Assembly (NCBI RefSeq): GCF_016908395.1
Contig: NZ_JAFBDU010000001.1
Coordinates: 1-64,000 of the forward strand
Reading direction: 5' to 3'
DNA: 64,000 bases
Origin: Metabacillus crassostreae
GTDB taxonomy: Bacteria; Bacillota; Bacilli; Bacillales; Bacillaceae
The position numbers were made by a program, and so were the translations under genes. Each line of letters opens with the position of its first letter. The stretch's first letter is position 1. Under the pieces are notes generated by a model. The model searched no databases, had not been told where the DNA came from, and was given only the letters and a program-made list of their open reading frames with translations. This document shows positions 17,086-25,986 of this stretch, piece after piece.

Positions 17086-19008
17086 ATGGTTACATCACGT
17101 TTGCCTTTTGCTATATCAAAGGATGAGAGCTTTTACCAAGCTTTAAATAACTGGATTGGAGATGTTTTTTATGATATCCTTCCAGACCAAGGCTTTGAGT
17201 TAAGAGATGAACAAATCTTCATGGCTTTTCAATTAGAGAGAGCATATCAAGAAAAGAAGGTTATGTTTGCAGAAGCTGGAGTAGGTACTGGTAAAACCAT
17301 TGTCTATTTGCTTTATGCATTATCTTATGCGAGATATACTGGTAAACCTGCAATAATTGCATGTGCAGATGAAACATTAATTGAACAATTAGTAAAACAG
17401 GAAGGCGATATCGCCAAACTAACTAAATTTCTAGATTTGAATATGGATGTAAGATTAAGTAAAACACATAGTCAATATTTATGTTTAAACAAACTAGATG
17501 ATACAATTCAAAAAACTGGTGAAGAAAAATATTTAGATCTCTATGAATCATTACCTGATTTTGTCCATGAAAAAGCAGGAATGCAGCATTTTACTCCTTA
17601 TGGAGATCGAAAAGAATTTGGCCATTTTTCAGATGAAGAGTGGGAACGTGTTGGTTGGGATAGCTTTCAAGACTGTTTCACTTGCAATCAAAGACATCGT
17701 TGTGGTTTAACATTGTCTCGTGATCATTATCGTAAAGCAACTGATATCATAGTGTGTTCTCATGATTATTTTATGGAACATGTGTGGACGTTTGACTCTC
17801 GTAAGCGTGAAGGTCAAATTCCTCTTCTACCCGAATATAGTAGTGTTGTGTTTGATGAAGGGCATCTATTGGAGTTTGCTGCTCAAAAAGCTTTAACATA
17901 CCGAGTAAAACAGAGTTCATTGCAAAACTTTTTAGAAAGATTATTGCAAAATGAGATTCGTGAAGAGCTTGCGTATTTAGTTGAGGATGCATTAGCAATT
18001 AATGATGAATTTTTTGACGATCTTCAAGCATATACAAGTCATGTTGAAGGATCTGATCGTTTAACAATAACGAATAAAGAAAAATTAAAGAAAAATGCTA
18101 GCGTTCTTCAAAGTAAGTTAGCGGAAATCAGTGAAGCACTTGTTTTTGAAGGTGAATTATATACCATTGGTGATTATGAATTAAAAATAGTAGAAGAGTA
18201 TATAGATCAAATGGAGTTTTCTCTCTCCTTATATACAAAAAGCAAAAGTGCTGTTAGTTGGGTCGAGGAAAAAGATTCTGATTATACATTAGTTATTATG
18301 CCTAGAAAAGTAGAGGAAGTTCTTAAAGAAAAAGTGTTTTCTGCTAAATTACCGTTTATCTTTTCTTCTGCTACTCTTTCTGAAAATAAATCATTTGATT
18401 TCATAGCAAGTAGTTTAGGAATTGGTGATTATCTATCATTATCTGTTGAATCACCTTTTGACTATGAGGAACAAATGCAACTTCAGGTCATAAAAGAAGA
18501 AGATAGCTCAGTTAAATTTACAAAAACAATAAAAGAGCTTATTCAGACTGAAGGTAAAGGGCTTGTTCTCTTTAATTCAAAGGCTGAATTAAGTTGGTTT
18601 AAAACAAAAATGGAATCAATAAATATTGAGTTTCCTGTGCTATTTGAAGGTGACAAAGAAATTAGTTCATTGGTAAAAGAGTTTCAACAAAATGAAAATT
18701 CGGTTCTATGTGCAGTTCATCTATGGGAAGGCTTAGATATACCAGGTTCTTCATTATCTAATGTAATTATTTGGTCTTTACCATATCCTCCAGAGGATCC
18801 TGTCTTTGAAGCGAAACGATCTGATAAAAAAGATCCGTTTCATGATGTTGATTTACCATACATGTTGTTGCGTTTACGACAAGGTGTTGGTCGTTTAATT
18901 AGAACAAGTGAAGATCGTGGATTTATAACTATTTTCACTTCACAAAATGATGAAGCTAACATCGAACAAATTCAATCTGTTTTACCAGTAAAATCAGTTA
19001 TTAGATAG
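17086..19008 (+). CDS. ypvA: ATP-dependent helicase YpvA, DinG/XPD type
   Basis: A superfamily 2 iron-sulfur helicase (640 aa). Walker A is EAGVGTGKT (63-71) and motif II is DEGH (257-260). Four cysteines (C133, C197, C200, C206, including DCFTCNQRHRC) form the predicted 4Fe-4S site between them. C-terminal motifs are VHLWEGLDIPG and RLRQGVGRLIR. The start is ATG 17086, 7 bases after GGAGGT, rather than the upstream in-frame ATG at 17062. A role in DNA repair or replication is inferred from family; no experimental role is known to me. Confidence 0.92.
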   Translation: MVTSRLPFAISKDESFYQALNNWIGDVFYDILPDQGFELRDEQIFMAFQLERAYQEKKVMFAEAGVGTGKTIVYLLYALSYARYTGKPAIIACADETLIEQLVKQEGDIAKLTKFLDLNMDVRLSKTHSQYLCLNKLDDTIQKTGEEKYLDLYESLPDFVHEKAGMQHFTPYGDRKEFGHFSDEEWERVGWDSFQDCFTCNQRHRCGLTLSRDHYRKATDIIVCSHDYFMEHVWTFDSRKREGQIPLLPEYSSVVFDEGHLLEFAAQKALTYRVKQSSLQNFLERLLQNEIREELAYLVEDALAINDEFFDDLQAYTSHVEGSDRLTITNKEKLKKNASVLQSKLAEISEALVFEGELYTIGDYELKIVEEYIDQMEFSLSLYTKSKSAVSWVEEKDSDYTLVIMPRKVEEVLKEKVFSAKLPFIFSSATLSENKSFDFIASSLGIGDYLSLSVESPFDYEEQMQLQVIKEEDSSVKFTKTIKELIQTEGKGLVLFNSKAELSWFKTKMESINIEFPVLFEGDKEISSLVKEFQQNENSVLCAVHLWEGLDIPGSSLSNVIIWSLPYPPEDPVFEAKRSDKKDPFHDVDLPYMLLRLRQGVGRLIRTSEDRGFITIFTSQNDEANIEQIQSVLPVKSVIR

Positions 19009-19040
19009 ACAGGAGCATATTGCTTCTTGTCTATTTTTTT
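19006..19040 (+). terminator. Terminator of ypvA
   Basis: A stem TAGACAGGAGCA with TGCTTCTTGTCTA followed by T7. It starts in the stop codon. Confidence 0.8.
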
Positions 19041-19099
19041 AACGTTTTATTTTTATGAATACTCATATACTTTGAGTCAAAGGGCTTGTATTTTTATTC

Positions 19100-19126
19100 T
19101 TGACACGATGAATATGGCTCTATAAT
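19100..19126 (+). promoter_or_regulatory. Sigma-A type promoter of ypwA
   Basis: Perfect TTGACA (19100-19105) and perfect TATAAT (19121-19126), but with a short 15-base spacer. Confidence 0.55.
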
Positions 19127-19159
19127 CTTAAAAGTGATAAACAAAAGGGAGTGGTACAG

Positions 19160-20665
19160 TTGAAACAAATGGTGAAAGAATTTTTAGAATACATAAAAAA
19201 AATGCAAGCTTATGATGAGGCTATTAACGTCATGTACTGGGATATGAGAACAGGTGCACCGAAAAAAGGGATTGAGCAGCGTTCTGAAGTCATTGGAATG
19301 TTATCTACAGAAGCTTTTGAAATGCTAGTTTCAGATCAAATGAACAATTATTTAACAACGCTATCTCAAGAAGGTGTATATGAAGAATTAGATTTTGTCA
19401 CTCAAAAGGCAATTGATCTCTTAAAAAAAGAATACAAAAAAAATAAAGTCATACCTGCTAAAGAGTATCAGGAATATGTAATTCTTTGCTCAAAAGCAGA
19501 AGCAGTATGGGAAGAAGCTAAGGAAAAATCAGATTATCAGCTATTTGCTCCTTATCTTCAAAAGCTAGTAGATTATAATAAAAAGCTTATTGATTATTGG
19601 GGACATAATGGAAATAAATATAATACTCTTCTTAATGAGTATGAACCAGGTATAACTGTCGAATTATTAGATGAAGTTTTTGCACAGGTTCGTGAAAAAA
19701 TCGTTCCATTAGTAAGAGATCTTTCAAATTCACCTAAGCAACCAAAAACTGAGTTTTTGAATAAGCATTTTTCAAAACAAAGTCAAAAGGAATTTAGTGA
19801 ATATATTCTCAAGGAAATCGGCTATGATTTTGACGCAGGAAGACTTGATGAAACTGTCCATCCTTTTGAAATTACATTAAACCGTGGAGATGTTAGAGTT
19901 ACGACAAAGTATGATGAATCAGACTTTCGTACCGCCATATTTGGAACAATCCACGAGTGTGGACATGCTATTTATGAACAGAACATCTCCGAGGAGCTTG
20001 TAGGCACTCCCTTATGTAGCGGCACATCTATGGGAATTCATGAGTCACAATCTTTATTTTATGAGAACTTTGTTGGCCGAAATAAAGAATTTTGGGCAGT
20101 TTATTATAAACAATTACAGTCTCACTCAGCAGAACAGTTTTCAAATGTAAATTTAGAGGAATTTTACCATGCCATTAATGAGTCAAAACCTTCACTAATC
20201 AGAATTGAAGCAGATGAACTGACTTATCCACTACATATAATGATAAGGTATGAAATTGAGAAGGCTTTGTTTAATGATGAAATAACTGTTGACGAGTTGC
20301 CACAAATATGGAATCAAAAATATAAAGAGTATTTAGGCATAACGCCTCCTAATGACGCTCAAGGTGTTTTACAAGATGTTCATTGGGCAGGTGGTAGTTT
20401 CGGCTACTTTCCATCTTATGCTTTAGGCTATATGTATGCAGCACAGTTTAAGCATGCTATGCTAAAGGATTTACCGAATTTTGATGAAATAGTAAGGAAC
20501 GGTCAATTTGATAAAATTAAGGAATGGCTAACAGAAAATATTCATAAGTTTGGAAAAACAAAAGAGCCTCTAGAAATCCTTAATGATGTAACAGGTGAAA
20601 GCTTGAACGCTAGCTATTTAATACAATATCTTGAGGAGAAATATCGAAATATATATGAAATCTAA
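19160..20665 (+). CDS. ypwA: M32 family metallocarboxypeptidase YpwA
   Basis: A zinc carboxypeptidase (Taq/Pfu type, about 501 aa) with the HExxH site HECGH at 265-269 in FGTIHECGHAIYE. The downstream helix GIHESQSLFYENFVG supplies the third zinc ligand region. DVHWAGGSFGYFPSYALGYMYA is the family C-terminal signature. The start was set at TTG 19160, 8 bases after GGGAG. It has its own promoter. Confidence 0.93.
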   Translation: MKQMVKEFLEYIKKMQAYDEAINVMYWDMRTGAPKKGIEQRSEVIGMLSTEAFEMLVSDQMNNYLTTLSQEGVYEELDFVTQKAIDLLKKEYKKNKVIPAKEYQEYVILCSKAEAVWEEAKEKSDYQLFAPYLQKLVDYNKKLIDYWGHNGNKYNTLLNEYEPGITVELLDEVFAQVREKIVPLVRDLSNSPKQPKTEFLNKHFSKQSQKEFSEYILKEIGYDFDAGRLDETVHPFEITLNRGDVRVTTKYDESDFRTAIFGTIHECGHAIYEQNISEELVGTPLCSGTSMGIHESQSLFYENFVGRNKEFWAVYYKQLQSHSAEQFSNVNLEEFYHAINESKPSLIRIEADELTYPLHIMIRYEIEKALFNDEITVDELPQIWNQKYKEYLGITPPNDAQGVLQDVHWAGGSFGYFPSYALGYMYAAQFKHAMLKDLPNFDEIVRNGQFDKIKEWLTENIHKFGKTKEPLEILNDVTGESLNASYLIQYLEEKYRNIYEI

Positions 20666-20820
20666 TGACGAGAAGTAAGGATTTCAGGTAACATAAATAA
20701 TATTTTTATAGTTAGTTTTATACATTAGGTAATTAAACCACTTTATTTGTTCATTAATTATGCACCTTGTCCTGAGAGTTGAATATAATGTAAAAAGAAT
20801 TCTCAGGAGTGATTTAAAAT

Positions 20821-21033
20821 ATGAATTTTAAATCGTTAATAAGTAATATGATAAATAATAGGAAGAATAATTTTAGAGAAAAAATGAAAAAGCAAAACAA
20901 ATGTCCTGAATGCCGAGGTCAAGGCTTTATCATTCCATCTAGCATGTATATAACTAGTTCTTTAGAATGCCATGCGTGTAATAGTACTGGAAGATATACT
21001 GATTGGGAAAAACGGAATAATGATGATTACTAA
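20821..21033 (+). CDS. Small zinc-binding CxxCxGxG protein, paralogue 1
   Basis: A 70-aa protein with two DnaJ-type half-sites, CPECRGQGF and CHACNSTG. They are separated by about 22 residues, which is enough for one zinc ion. A basic N-terminal helix precedes them. The start follows CAGGAG. It is paralogous to the gene at 21789 (same layout, MNF start, same Cys spacing). Function is unknown; such proteins are sometimes mis-annotated as methionine aminopeptidase. Confidence 0.75.
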   Translation: MNFKSLISNMINNRKNNFREKMKKQNKCPECRGQGFIIPSSMYITSSLECHACNSTGRYTDWEKRNNDDY

Positions 21034-21051
21034 AAGAAGAAAATGATTGAA

Positions 21052-21089
21052 AAAAGGGTTTGGAATGTATTCATTCCAAACCCTTTTTT
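21052..21089. terminator. Strong bidirectional terminator
   Basis: A 16-base perfect stem (AAAAGGGTTTGGAATG with its complement) and a 4-base loop between convergent genes, followed by T7. Confidence 0.9.
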
Positions 21090-21143
21090 TGGCTTTATTA
21101 AGATTCTCGCTAAAAAAGAGTAAAACATTGAAATGTCTATGAT

Positions 21144-21590
21144 TTACCTTTCTAATAACATCTCTTTTTGTTCCTCATATTCCTCTTCTGACAAAATCTC
21201 TAGGTCGTATAATTCTTTAAGTTTTTTTAATTTCTCGAAATTGTCGATTGCTGAATCAACTCTTTGACCTTTAATATCGTTTATCTTAGTTTCAATTGTT
21301 TCTTTTAACTCAATGATTTGCTCAAGTTCATGTTTTGTGAAATCGATTGTGTTTTTTTGTTTTTCCTTTTTATTACTATTTGATCCACAATCGATTACCA
21401 ACTCTCCATTAGATGCAAAACCAGGTTTTTTTAAGGTTATTGTTACAATATTCTTATATGGTATTAAATTTATTTTATTGAACTTACCTAAAAGGCCTTG
21501 CTGTACTAGTTCAATACTACTTTGATAGAGATAAACTGTAACTTTATTACCTTTTTTGAAAATATATTCTTTAAATGCTAACTCTGCCAT
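21144..21590 (-). CDS. PH-like plus SHOCT domain protein
   Basis: A 148-aa protein with a beta-rich N-terminal half (about 1-95) of the bacterial PH-like type (VTVYLYQSSIELVQQGLLGKF, YKNIVTITLKK). The C-terminal SHOCT motif is LKKLKELYDLEILSEEEYEEQK. SHOCT proteins are thought to oligomerise or anchor partners. It is flanked by the two CxxCxGxG paralogues. The start follows AGAGGGG. Confidence 0.75.
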   Translation of the reverse strand: MAELAFKEYIFKKGNKVTVYLYQSSIELVQQGLLGKFNKINLIPYKNIVTITLKKPGFASNGELVIDCGSNSNKKEKQKNTIDFTKHELEQIIELKETIETKINDIKGQRVDSAIDNFEKLKKLKELYDLEILSEEEYEEQKEMLLER

Positions 21591-21788
21591 TATAATCCCC
21601 TCTTCTAGTGAACAATAGAATAAACTGATTCATTTTACAAATATTTCAATTATAAAAGAAACTGATCGAAATAAATCTCACAATGCTACTACTAATAATA
21701 CTTGGAATTTGACAATTACTCAATTACTAAAAAATAGGTTTAAAAAAACATTACTTGTTTATAGTAAGAAAAAAGAGGTGTAAAGCTA

Positions 21789-21989
21789 ATGAATTTCTTA
21801 CAAGCATTAAGTGACTGGAATAAATCAAGAAGAGAGCAATATAGAACAGAACTGGAATCGATAGGTAAATGTCCGGATTGTAGAGGGCAAGGCTACAATA
21901 TAATTATATCAAGTGTGTATATACCTACATATGAGTCCATTCTTGACTGTCATAGTTGTAACGGAACTGGTTCTTATTCTGAATCTTAA
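21789..21989 (+). CDS. Small zinc-binding CxxCxGxG protein, paralogue 2
   Basis: A 66-aa protein with CPDCRGQGY and CHSCNGTG motifs, an N-terminal helix MNFLQALSDWNKSRREQ and the site AAGAGGTG. It is closely similar in layout to the gene at 20821, so the pair arose by duplication. Probably a DnaJ-zinc-finger-like fold (inference). Confidence 0.75.
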   Translation: MNFLQALSDWNKSRREQYRTELESIGKCPDCRGQGYNIIISSVYIPTYESILDCHSCNGTGSYSES

Positions 21990-22082
21990 TTTGTACAAAC
22001 CCTAATTATATTTAGTGTCATATTTAAGTAGCATTTGCACAAAATAGATATGGTTTTAAATTGTGATGGGGAGTTGTGGACA

Positions 22083-22190
22083 ATGAAATGGCAAAAACTT
22101 TTACTTTCCAAGCTAATAGAAAGAAAGGATAAAAAAGTGGCTCTTGCAATTGATACGTCAACAAACGAAATAAACAAGATGTTTAATTGA
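22083..22190 (+). CDS. Short ORF (35 aa) directly preceding the 22204 gene
   Basis: ATG 22083 follows GGGGAG and gives MKWQKLLLSKLIERKDKKVA onward to TGA at 22188. It is rich in Lys and Leu. The next gene continues in the +1 frame 13 bases later. It could be a leader peptide that couples translation, or the N-terminal part of a frameshifted gene. Confidence 0.45.
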   Translation: MKWQKLLLSKLIERKDKKVALAIDTSTNEINKMFN

Positions 22191-22203
22191 GAATATTATA
22201 AAA

Positions 22204-22491
22204 TTGTTTAGTGAAGTAAGCCCAAATGCTTTTTTAATACAAGCTGATTTTAAGATAAGAAGTATTTCACCTCTCAAAGAAAATATAATGATCTATTATA
22301 ACCACGGCAAGTCATCATACACAGAGGTATTAGAATGGGTAGAAAAGGAAGAAATTATTACATTATTTTATATAACAGATGTAACAGGGTATTTTTATGA
22401 AAATCTAGATGTAAGAAATGAAGTTTTTTGGTTAGTGCCTTATGAATTTGTTCCTAAGGTACCTTTTGGTAAAGCAATTCGTGTGGCGTAA
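22204..22491 (+). CDS. Hypothetical protein, possibly split from the upstream short ORF
   Basis: A 95-aa frame from a TTG without a convincing ribosome site of its own. The product is rich in aromatic and acidic residues (VLEWVEKEEIITLFYITDVTG, VFWLVPYEFVPKVPFGKAI). In-frame codons extend back to overlap the preceding stop, so initiation by coupling or a frameshift is likely. I do not recognise the family. Confidence 0.55.
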   Translation: MFSEVSPNAFLIQADFKIRSISPLKENIMIYYNHGKSSYTEVLEWVEKEEIITLFYITDVTGYFYENLDVRNEVFWLVPYEFVPKVPFGKAIRVA

Positions 22492-22590
22492 AGTTTGGCA
22501 CTTAAAGAAAAGCGCTTAATAAAAGGTGCTTAGCATATAAGGGATAGTCACCTAAATAGACGAGATTAACGAAAAAAATAAATAAAAATA

Positions 22591-22614
22591 GGCTGACAAA
22601 TAGTCAGCCGTTTT
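22591..22614. terminator. Bidirectional terminator between the 22204 gene and cheX
   Basis: A perfect GGCTGAC/GTCAGCC stem with a 5-base loop. T-rich on the plus side, and an A-rich left flank gives Ts for leftward cheX. Confidence 0.75.
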
Positions 22615-22616
22615 TG

Positions 22617-23057
22617 CTAATTTATACACAAAGAAATAGAAAGGTTTCCATGCTCTGTTATTTCTATAGGTATTGTAACAAATGTTTCATATTTTACGTT
22701 TTGTAAGTCTGAAAGAAACTTCGGAGTTGAGATATCTGTAGTAAAACCTTGGTTTGAAAGAAGTGTGGCCAAATTACCAGTTAACATATTGGCAAATTCA
22801 CCAATAAATGATTGTAATAACTCACCAGTAACAGGCATACCAAACATTCCTTCTCCGATCATACTGTAAACACCTGTTTGTCCTTGAATGAGGATAGCTC
22901 CTGTTAATTCACCATTAAGGTCAATTTGAACAGAGTGAAGAGTCTGATCAATAGGTATTACATTTGTTGTATCTTCGATTGAATAGGGGACTGTAAGTAG
23001 CATTTTAATTGAAGCCATTGTTCCATCTAATAATTGATCTATCACATCTTTATTCAT
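22617..23057 (-). CDS. cheX: Chemotaxis phosphatase CheX
   Basis: A 146-aa CheC/CheX/FliY-type CheY-P phosphatase. The single active-site motif E-x2-N is in FIGEFANMLTGNLAT, preceded by GEGMFGMPVTGELLQSF. The start follows CTGGAGG with a slightly long spacer. It stands alone, away from any flagellar or chemotaxis operon in this window. B. subtilis uses CheC and FliY instead, so this is an accessory gene by comparison. Confidence 0.85.
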   Translation of the reverse strand: MNKDVIDQLLDGTMASIKMLLTVPYSIEDTTNVIPIDQTLHSVQIDLNGELTGAILIQGQTGVYSMIGEGMFGMPVTGELLQSFIGEFANMLTGNLATLLSNQGFTTDISTPKFLSDLQNVKYETFVTIPIEITEHGNLSISLCIN

Positions 23058-23308
23058 CTTCTTCCTAGTTCCTCCAGCCTATAGTTGTTACTTTATATTA
23101 GCATAAAACATATTAATAGAAGTACGTTTTACACAAAAATAATAAATTTTTGTTGAAATTTGTAAGATGATCAAAATTAATTAATTTTCGCTGCAGGATT
23201 AATTCTTTTAGATTATATAACCTTATATTAAGGCGATGTTACTAACATAAAAGTTACAACCAACTATAGTTATTTTTGAAGGACTATATTACTAAAGAGG
23301 TGTATGTT

Positions 23309-23854
23309 TTGAAAAATGAGAGAACTGAATCTAAAATCATTTTAGCTAAAAATGGAGAGGAATTTTGCCTTAGAAAAGCAATGGAGGAAGATGCTCCTCA
23401 AATTATAGATGCTGTAAAAAAAATTATCGATTCTGGTACATATATTCAAAAAGAAAAACCAAGAAGCATTGAAGAAGAACAGAATTTCATTAAAGAAATG
23501 CATCGTGCCAACAATATGTATATTGTTGTTGAAAAGGAAAAGGAAATTGTAGGTATTGCAAGAATAATCAAAGGGGAATTAGAAATGAAGAGTCATACAG
23601 GGCTCTTTAGAACATGGTTGATAGATCGTGTACAAGGTAAAGGGATTGGTAGTGAAATCATGACATATACATTGAACTGGTGTCGAGTTAATGGCTTACA
23701 CAAATTATGTTTAACTGTGTTTTCATCTAATGGATTAGCGCAAAAACTTTATGAAAGATATGGTTTTGTTACAGAAGGTATACAAAAAGAGCAAGTGAAA
23801 ATAGGTAATAAATATGATGATGAAATTTTTATGGCTTATTTTTTAAATTCTTAA
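23309..23854 (+). CDS. GNAT family N-acetyltransferase
   Basis: A 181-aa protein with the GNAT acetyl-CoA-binding segment WLIDRVQGKGIGSEIMTYTL (motif A Q/RxxGxG/A) and the C-terminal YERYGFVTEGIQKEQVKI. The substrate is unknown; small molecule or ribosomal protein acetylation is equally possible. The TTG start at 23309 lies 8 bases after AGAGG; an earlier in-frame TTG at 23276 lacks a site. Confidence 0.85.
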   Translation: MKNERTESKIILAKNGEEFCLRKAMEEDAPQIIDAVKKIIDSGTYIQKEKPRSIEEEQNFIKEMHRANNMYIVVEKEKEIVGIARIIKGELEMKSHTGLFRTWLIDRVQGKGIGSEIMTYTLNWCRVNGLHKLCLTVFSSNGLAQKLYERYGFVTEGIQKEQVKIGNKYDDEIFMAYFLNS

Positions 23855-24035
23855 TATTATTATTTTGAACACAGTATATCTTAAGTTAAGTATTGAATGG
23901 ATTAGTCAAAGATTTGGAATGATATTGTTTGTCTTAATCTCTATAGGTAACAAAACCATTTATACCAAATATTCTCAATGAGAAAGAACATCTTTTATTA
24001 TATAATAAGAAAGCACAACAACAACTCCTTTAAAA

Positions 24036-24068
24036 CGTCTTCCCGAAAAATTTGGGAAGGCTTTTTTT
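24036..24068 (+). terminator. Terminator upstream of bpsA
   Basis: A stem GTCTTCCC/GGGAAGGC with an A/T loop and T7. It lies about 180 bases after the GNAT stop, so it may end a longer transcript or act as a leader structure for bpsA. Confidence 0.7.
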
Positions 24069-24134
24069 GTTTTTTACAGGATAATATTGTATATCATTGG
24101 AAATAGTAACCTTATTGAATTTGAGGTGAATGAA

Positions 24135-25229
24135 ATGGCAACAATTTTATCAGTTGGTAAAGCAATACCTGAAAATGAAATAAGTCAAACTACAGCTGTT
24201 GAACTTTGCAGGGAAATCTTTAGTGATTCCTTTAAGGATATTGATCGTTTATTAACCGTATTTAGTAACGGTCAAATTGAAAAAAGACAATTTGCAGAGG
24301 AGCTTACATGGTATCAAAAGGAGCATTCCTTTGCAGAAAAAAATGATTTGTATATTGAGAAAGCTGTAAAGTATAGCGTAGAAGCAGTTAAAAATTGCCT
24401 CTCCAATCAACAAATATTAAGCAGACCTATTGCTTTTGAAGAAATAGATGCTATTTTTTTTATAAGTAGTACTGGTTTTTCTACACCTAGTATTGATGCG
24501 AAAATTATGAACCAGCTTCCCTTTAAGAAAACAACAAAACGAATACCGATTTGGGGTTTAGGTTGTGCAGGAGGTGCAAGTGGTTTATCAAGAGCTTATG
24601 AATATTGCAGAGCATATCCTGATTCAGTTGTACTAGTGATTGCTGTTGAGCTTTGTAGTTTAACTTTTCAGCATGATGATCATAGTAAAAGTAATTTAAT
24701 CGGTACTTCATTATTTGCCGATGGTGTTGCTTGCACTTGTATTGCCGGAAAATCATTCAACTGGAAAGAGAGATCTAAATTAGCTGCTTTACCTGAAATT
24801 ATTGGAACTAGATCAACTTTAATGAAAGATTCTGAGGATGTTATGGGATGGGATATCAAGAATAATGGATTGTATGTTATCTTTTCTAGGAATATCCCTG
24901 CAATTATTAAGAAATGGTTAAAACCACAAATTATTGAGTTTCTTAATGAGCATCATCTAACTTTAAAAAAGATCAATCACTTTATCGCACATCCAGGTGG
25001 GAAAAAAGTTATTGATGCGTACATAGATGGGTTAGGTTTTACTGAGGAACAACTATTTATTTCTAAGGAAGTACTTAAAAATCATGGCAATATGTCATCA
25101 GTAACTGTTATGTACGTTCTGGAAAAATATTTAATACAAGAACTAGGTCAAAAATCAGATTTTGGAATAATTGGTGCATTAGGACCTGGGTTCAGCTCTG
25201 AATTATTATTAGTTTCTTGGAAGGGGTAG
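24135..25229 (+). CDS. bpsA: Type III polyketide synthase BpsA (BcsA)
   Basis: A chalcone synthase-like enzyme (364 aa) that condenses long-chain acyl-CoA with malonyl- or methylmalonyl-CoA to alkylpyrones. Catalytic residues are C144 in GLGCAGGASGL, His in FIAHPGGKKV and Asn in KNHGNMSS. The start MATILSVGKAIPEN at 24135 follows GAGGTGAATG and matches B. subtilis BpsA. It is followed 8 bases later by bpsB. Confidence 0.94.
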   Translation: MATILSVGKAIPENEISQTTAVELCREIFSDSFKDIDRLLTVFSNGQIEKRQFAEELTWYQKEHSFAEKNDLYIEKAVKYSVEAVKNCLSNQQILSRPIAFEEIDAIFFISSTGFSTPSIDAKIMNQLPFKKTTKRIPIWGLGCAGGASGLSRAYEYCRAYPDSVVLVIAVELCSLTFQHDDHSKSNLIGTSLFADGVACTCIAGKSFNWKERSKLAALPEIIGTRSTLMKDSEDVMGWDIKNNGLYVIFSRNIPAIIKKWLKPQIIEFLNEHHLTLKKINHFIAHPGGKKVIDAYIDGLGFTEEQLFISKEVLKNHGNMSSVTVMYVLEKYLIQELGQKSDFGIIGALGPGFSSELLLVSWKG

Positions 25230-25237
25230 ATAGTTAA

Positions 25238-25786
25238 ATGTTTTATGTGTTTTTTTCTTTGTTAATATTACAAAGAATAACAGAGTTAGCAATAGCCAAA
25301 AGAAATGAAAAATGGATGATCGATAGAGGCGGGATTGAGCATGGAAGGGAACATTACAGGTTTATAGTCGCTCTTCATACATTATTTCTTTTATCCCTTT
25401 TGTTTGAAGTTATGATGTTTGAGCGGGAGATTTCTGTTCTATGGTATTTATTGATTCCAATTTTAATTATCACACAAATGATTCGGTATTGGGCACTTAT
25501 GAGTTTAGGACCCTATTGGAATACTAAGATTATTATTGTTCCAAATGATATTGTTGTCTCCAAAGGTCCATATCAGTATTTAAAACATCCGAACTATATT
25601 ATAGTAGCAGTGGAGATTTTAATCATTCCACTATTATTTCAGGCTTATGTAACAGCTCTTATATTTACATTATTAAATATTGTCATGATGACAGTTAGAA
25701 TTCCTACTGAGGAAAAAGCACTACAAAAATACACGAATTATCATGAAGCTTTTAACTCGAAGTCTAGATTTGTTCCTAGAAGATAA
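25238..25786 (+). CDS. bpsB: Alkylpyrone O-methyltransferase BpsB (YpbQ), ICMT family
   Basis: A 182-aa integral membrane methyltransferase of the isoprenylcysteine carboxyl methyltransferase family, with four to five hydrophobic segments. The C-terminal catalytic region contains KGPYQYLKHPNYIIV and RIPTEEKALQKY. In B. subtilis it methylates the pyrones made by BpsA. It is tightly linked to bpsA and surely the same operon. Confidence 0.9.
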   Translation: MFYVFFSLLILQRITELAIAKRNEKWMIDRGGIEHGREHYRFIVALHTLFLLSLLFEVMMFEREISVLWYLLIPILIITQMIRYWALMSLGPYWNTKIIIVPNDIVVSKGPYQYLKHPNYIIVAVEILIIPLLFQAYVTALIFTLLNIVMMTVRIPTEEKALQKYTNYHEAFNSKSRFVPRR

Positions 25787-25815
25787 TGAATAGCCAGACT
25801 TTTTCAAATATATAT

Positions 25816-25868
25816 TGAAAATGATTATCATTGATGATAAAATGAATTTACATTGAAAATACTTCTCA
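25816..25868 (+). promoter_or_regulatory. Fur box(es) upstream of the 29-aa gene
   Basis: TGAAAATGATTATCA at 25816-25830 matches the 7-1-7 Fur consensus TGATAATNATTATCA at 13 of 14 fixed positions. A weaker site (11 of 14) lies at 25854-25868. Iron-dependent repression of the following small gene is inferred. Confidence 0.75.
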
Positions 25869-25893
25869 TTGAAAATGGAGGTCTTCTACGGAT

Positions 25894-25983
25894 ATGACGA
25901 TGTTATTTGTGGGTGGTACCGTAATTACTTACAGTCTCTTGATTGGTTACATATTAAAAAATATTGATGCTCAAAAAGCATAA
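25894..25983 (+). CDS. Fur-controlled microprotein, FbpC-like candidate (29 aa)
   Basis: ATG 25894 opens a 29-residue frame, MTMLFVGGTVITYSLLIGY then LKNIDAQKA. It has one hydrophobic helix and a short polar tail. GGAGG lies upstream with a long spacer (12 bases; 18 to the in-frame ATG 25900). B. subtilis FbpC, an iron-sparing accessory protein, is also 29 aa and Fur-regulated. The size and Fur boxes suggest equivalence, but I cannot verify sequence identity. A terminator follows. Confidence 0.6.
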   Translation: MTMLFVGGTVITYSLLIGYILKNIDAQKA

Positions 25984-25986
25984 TTC

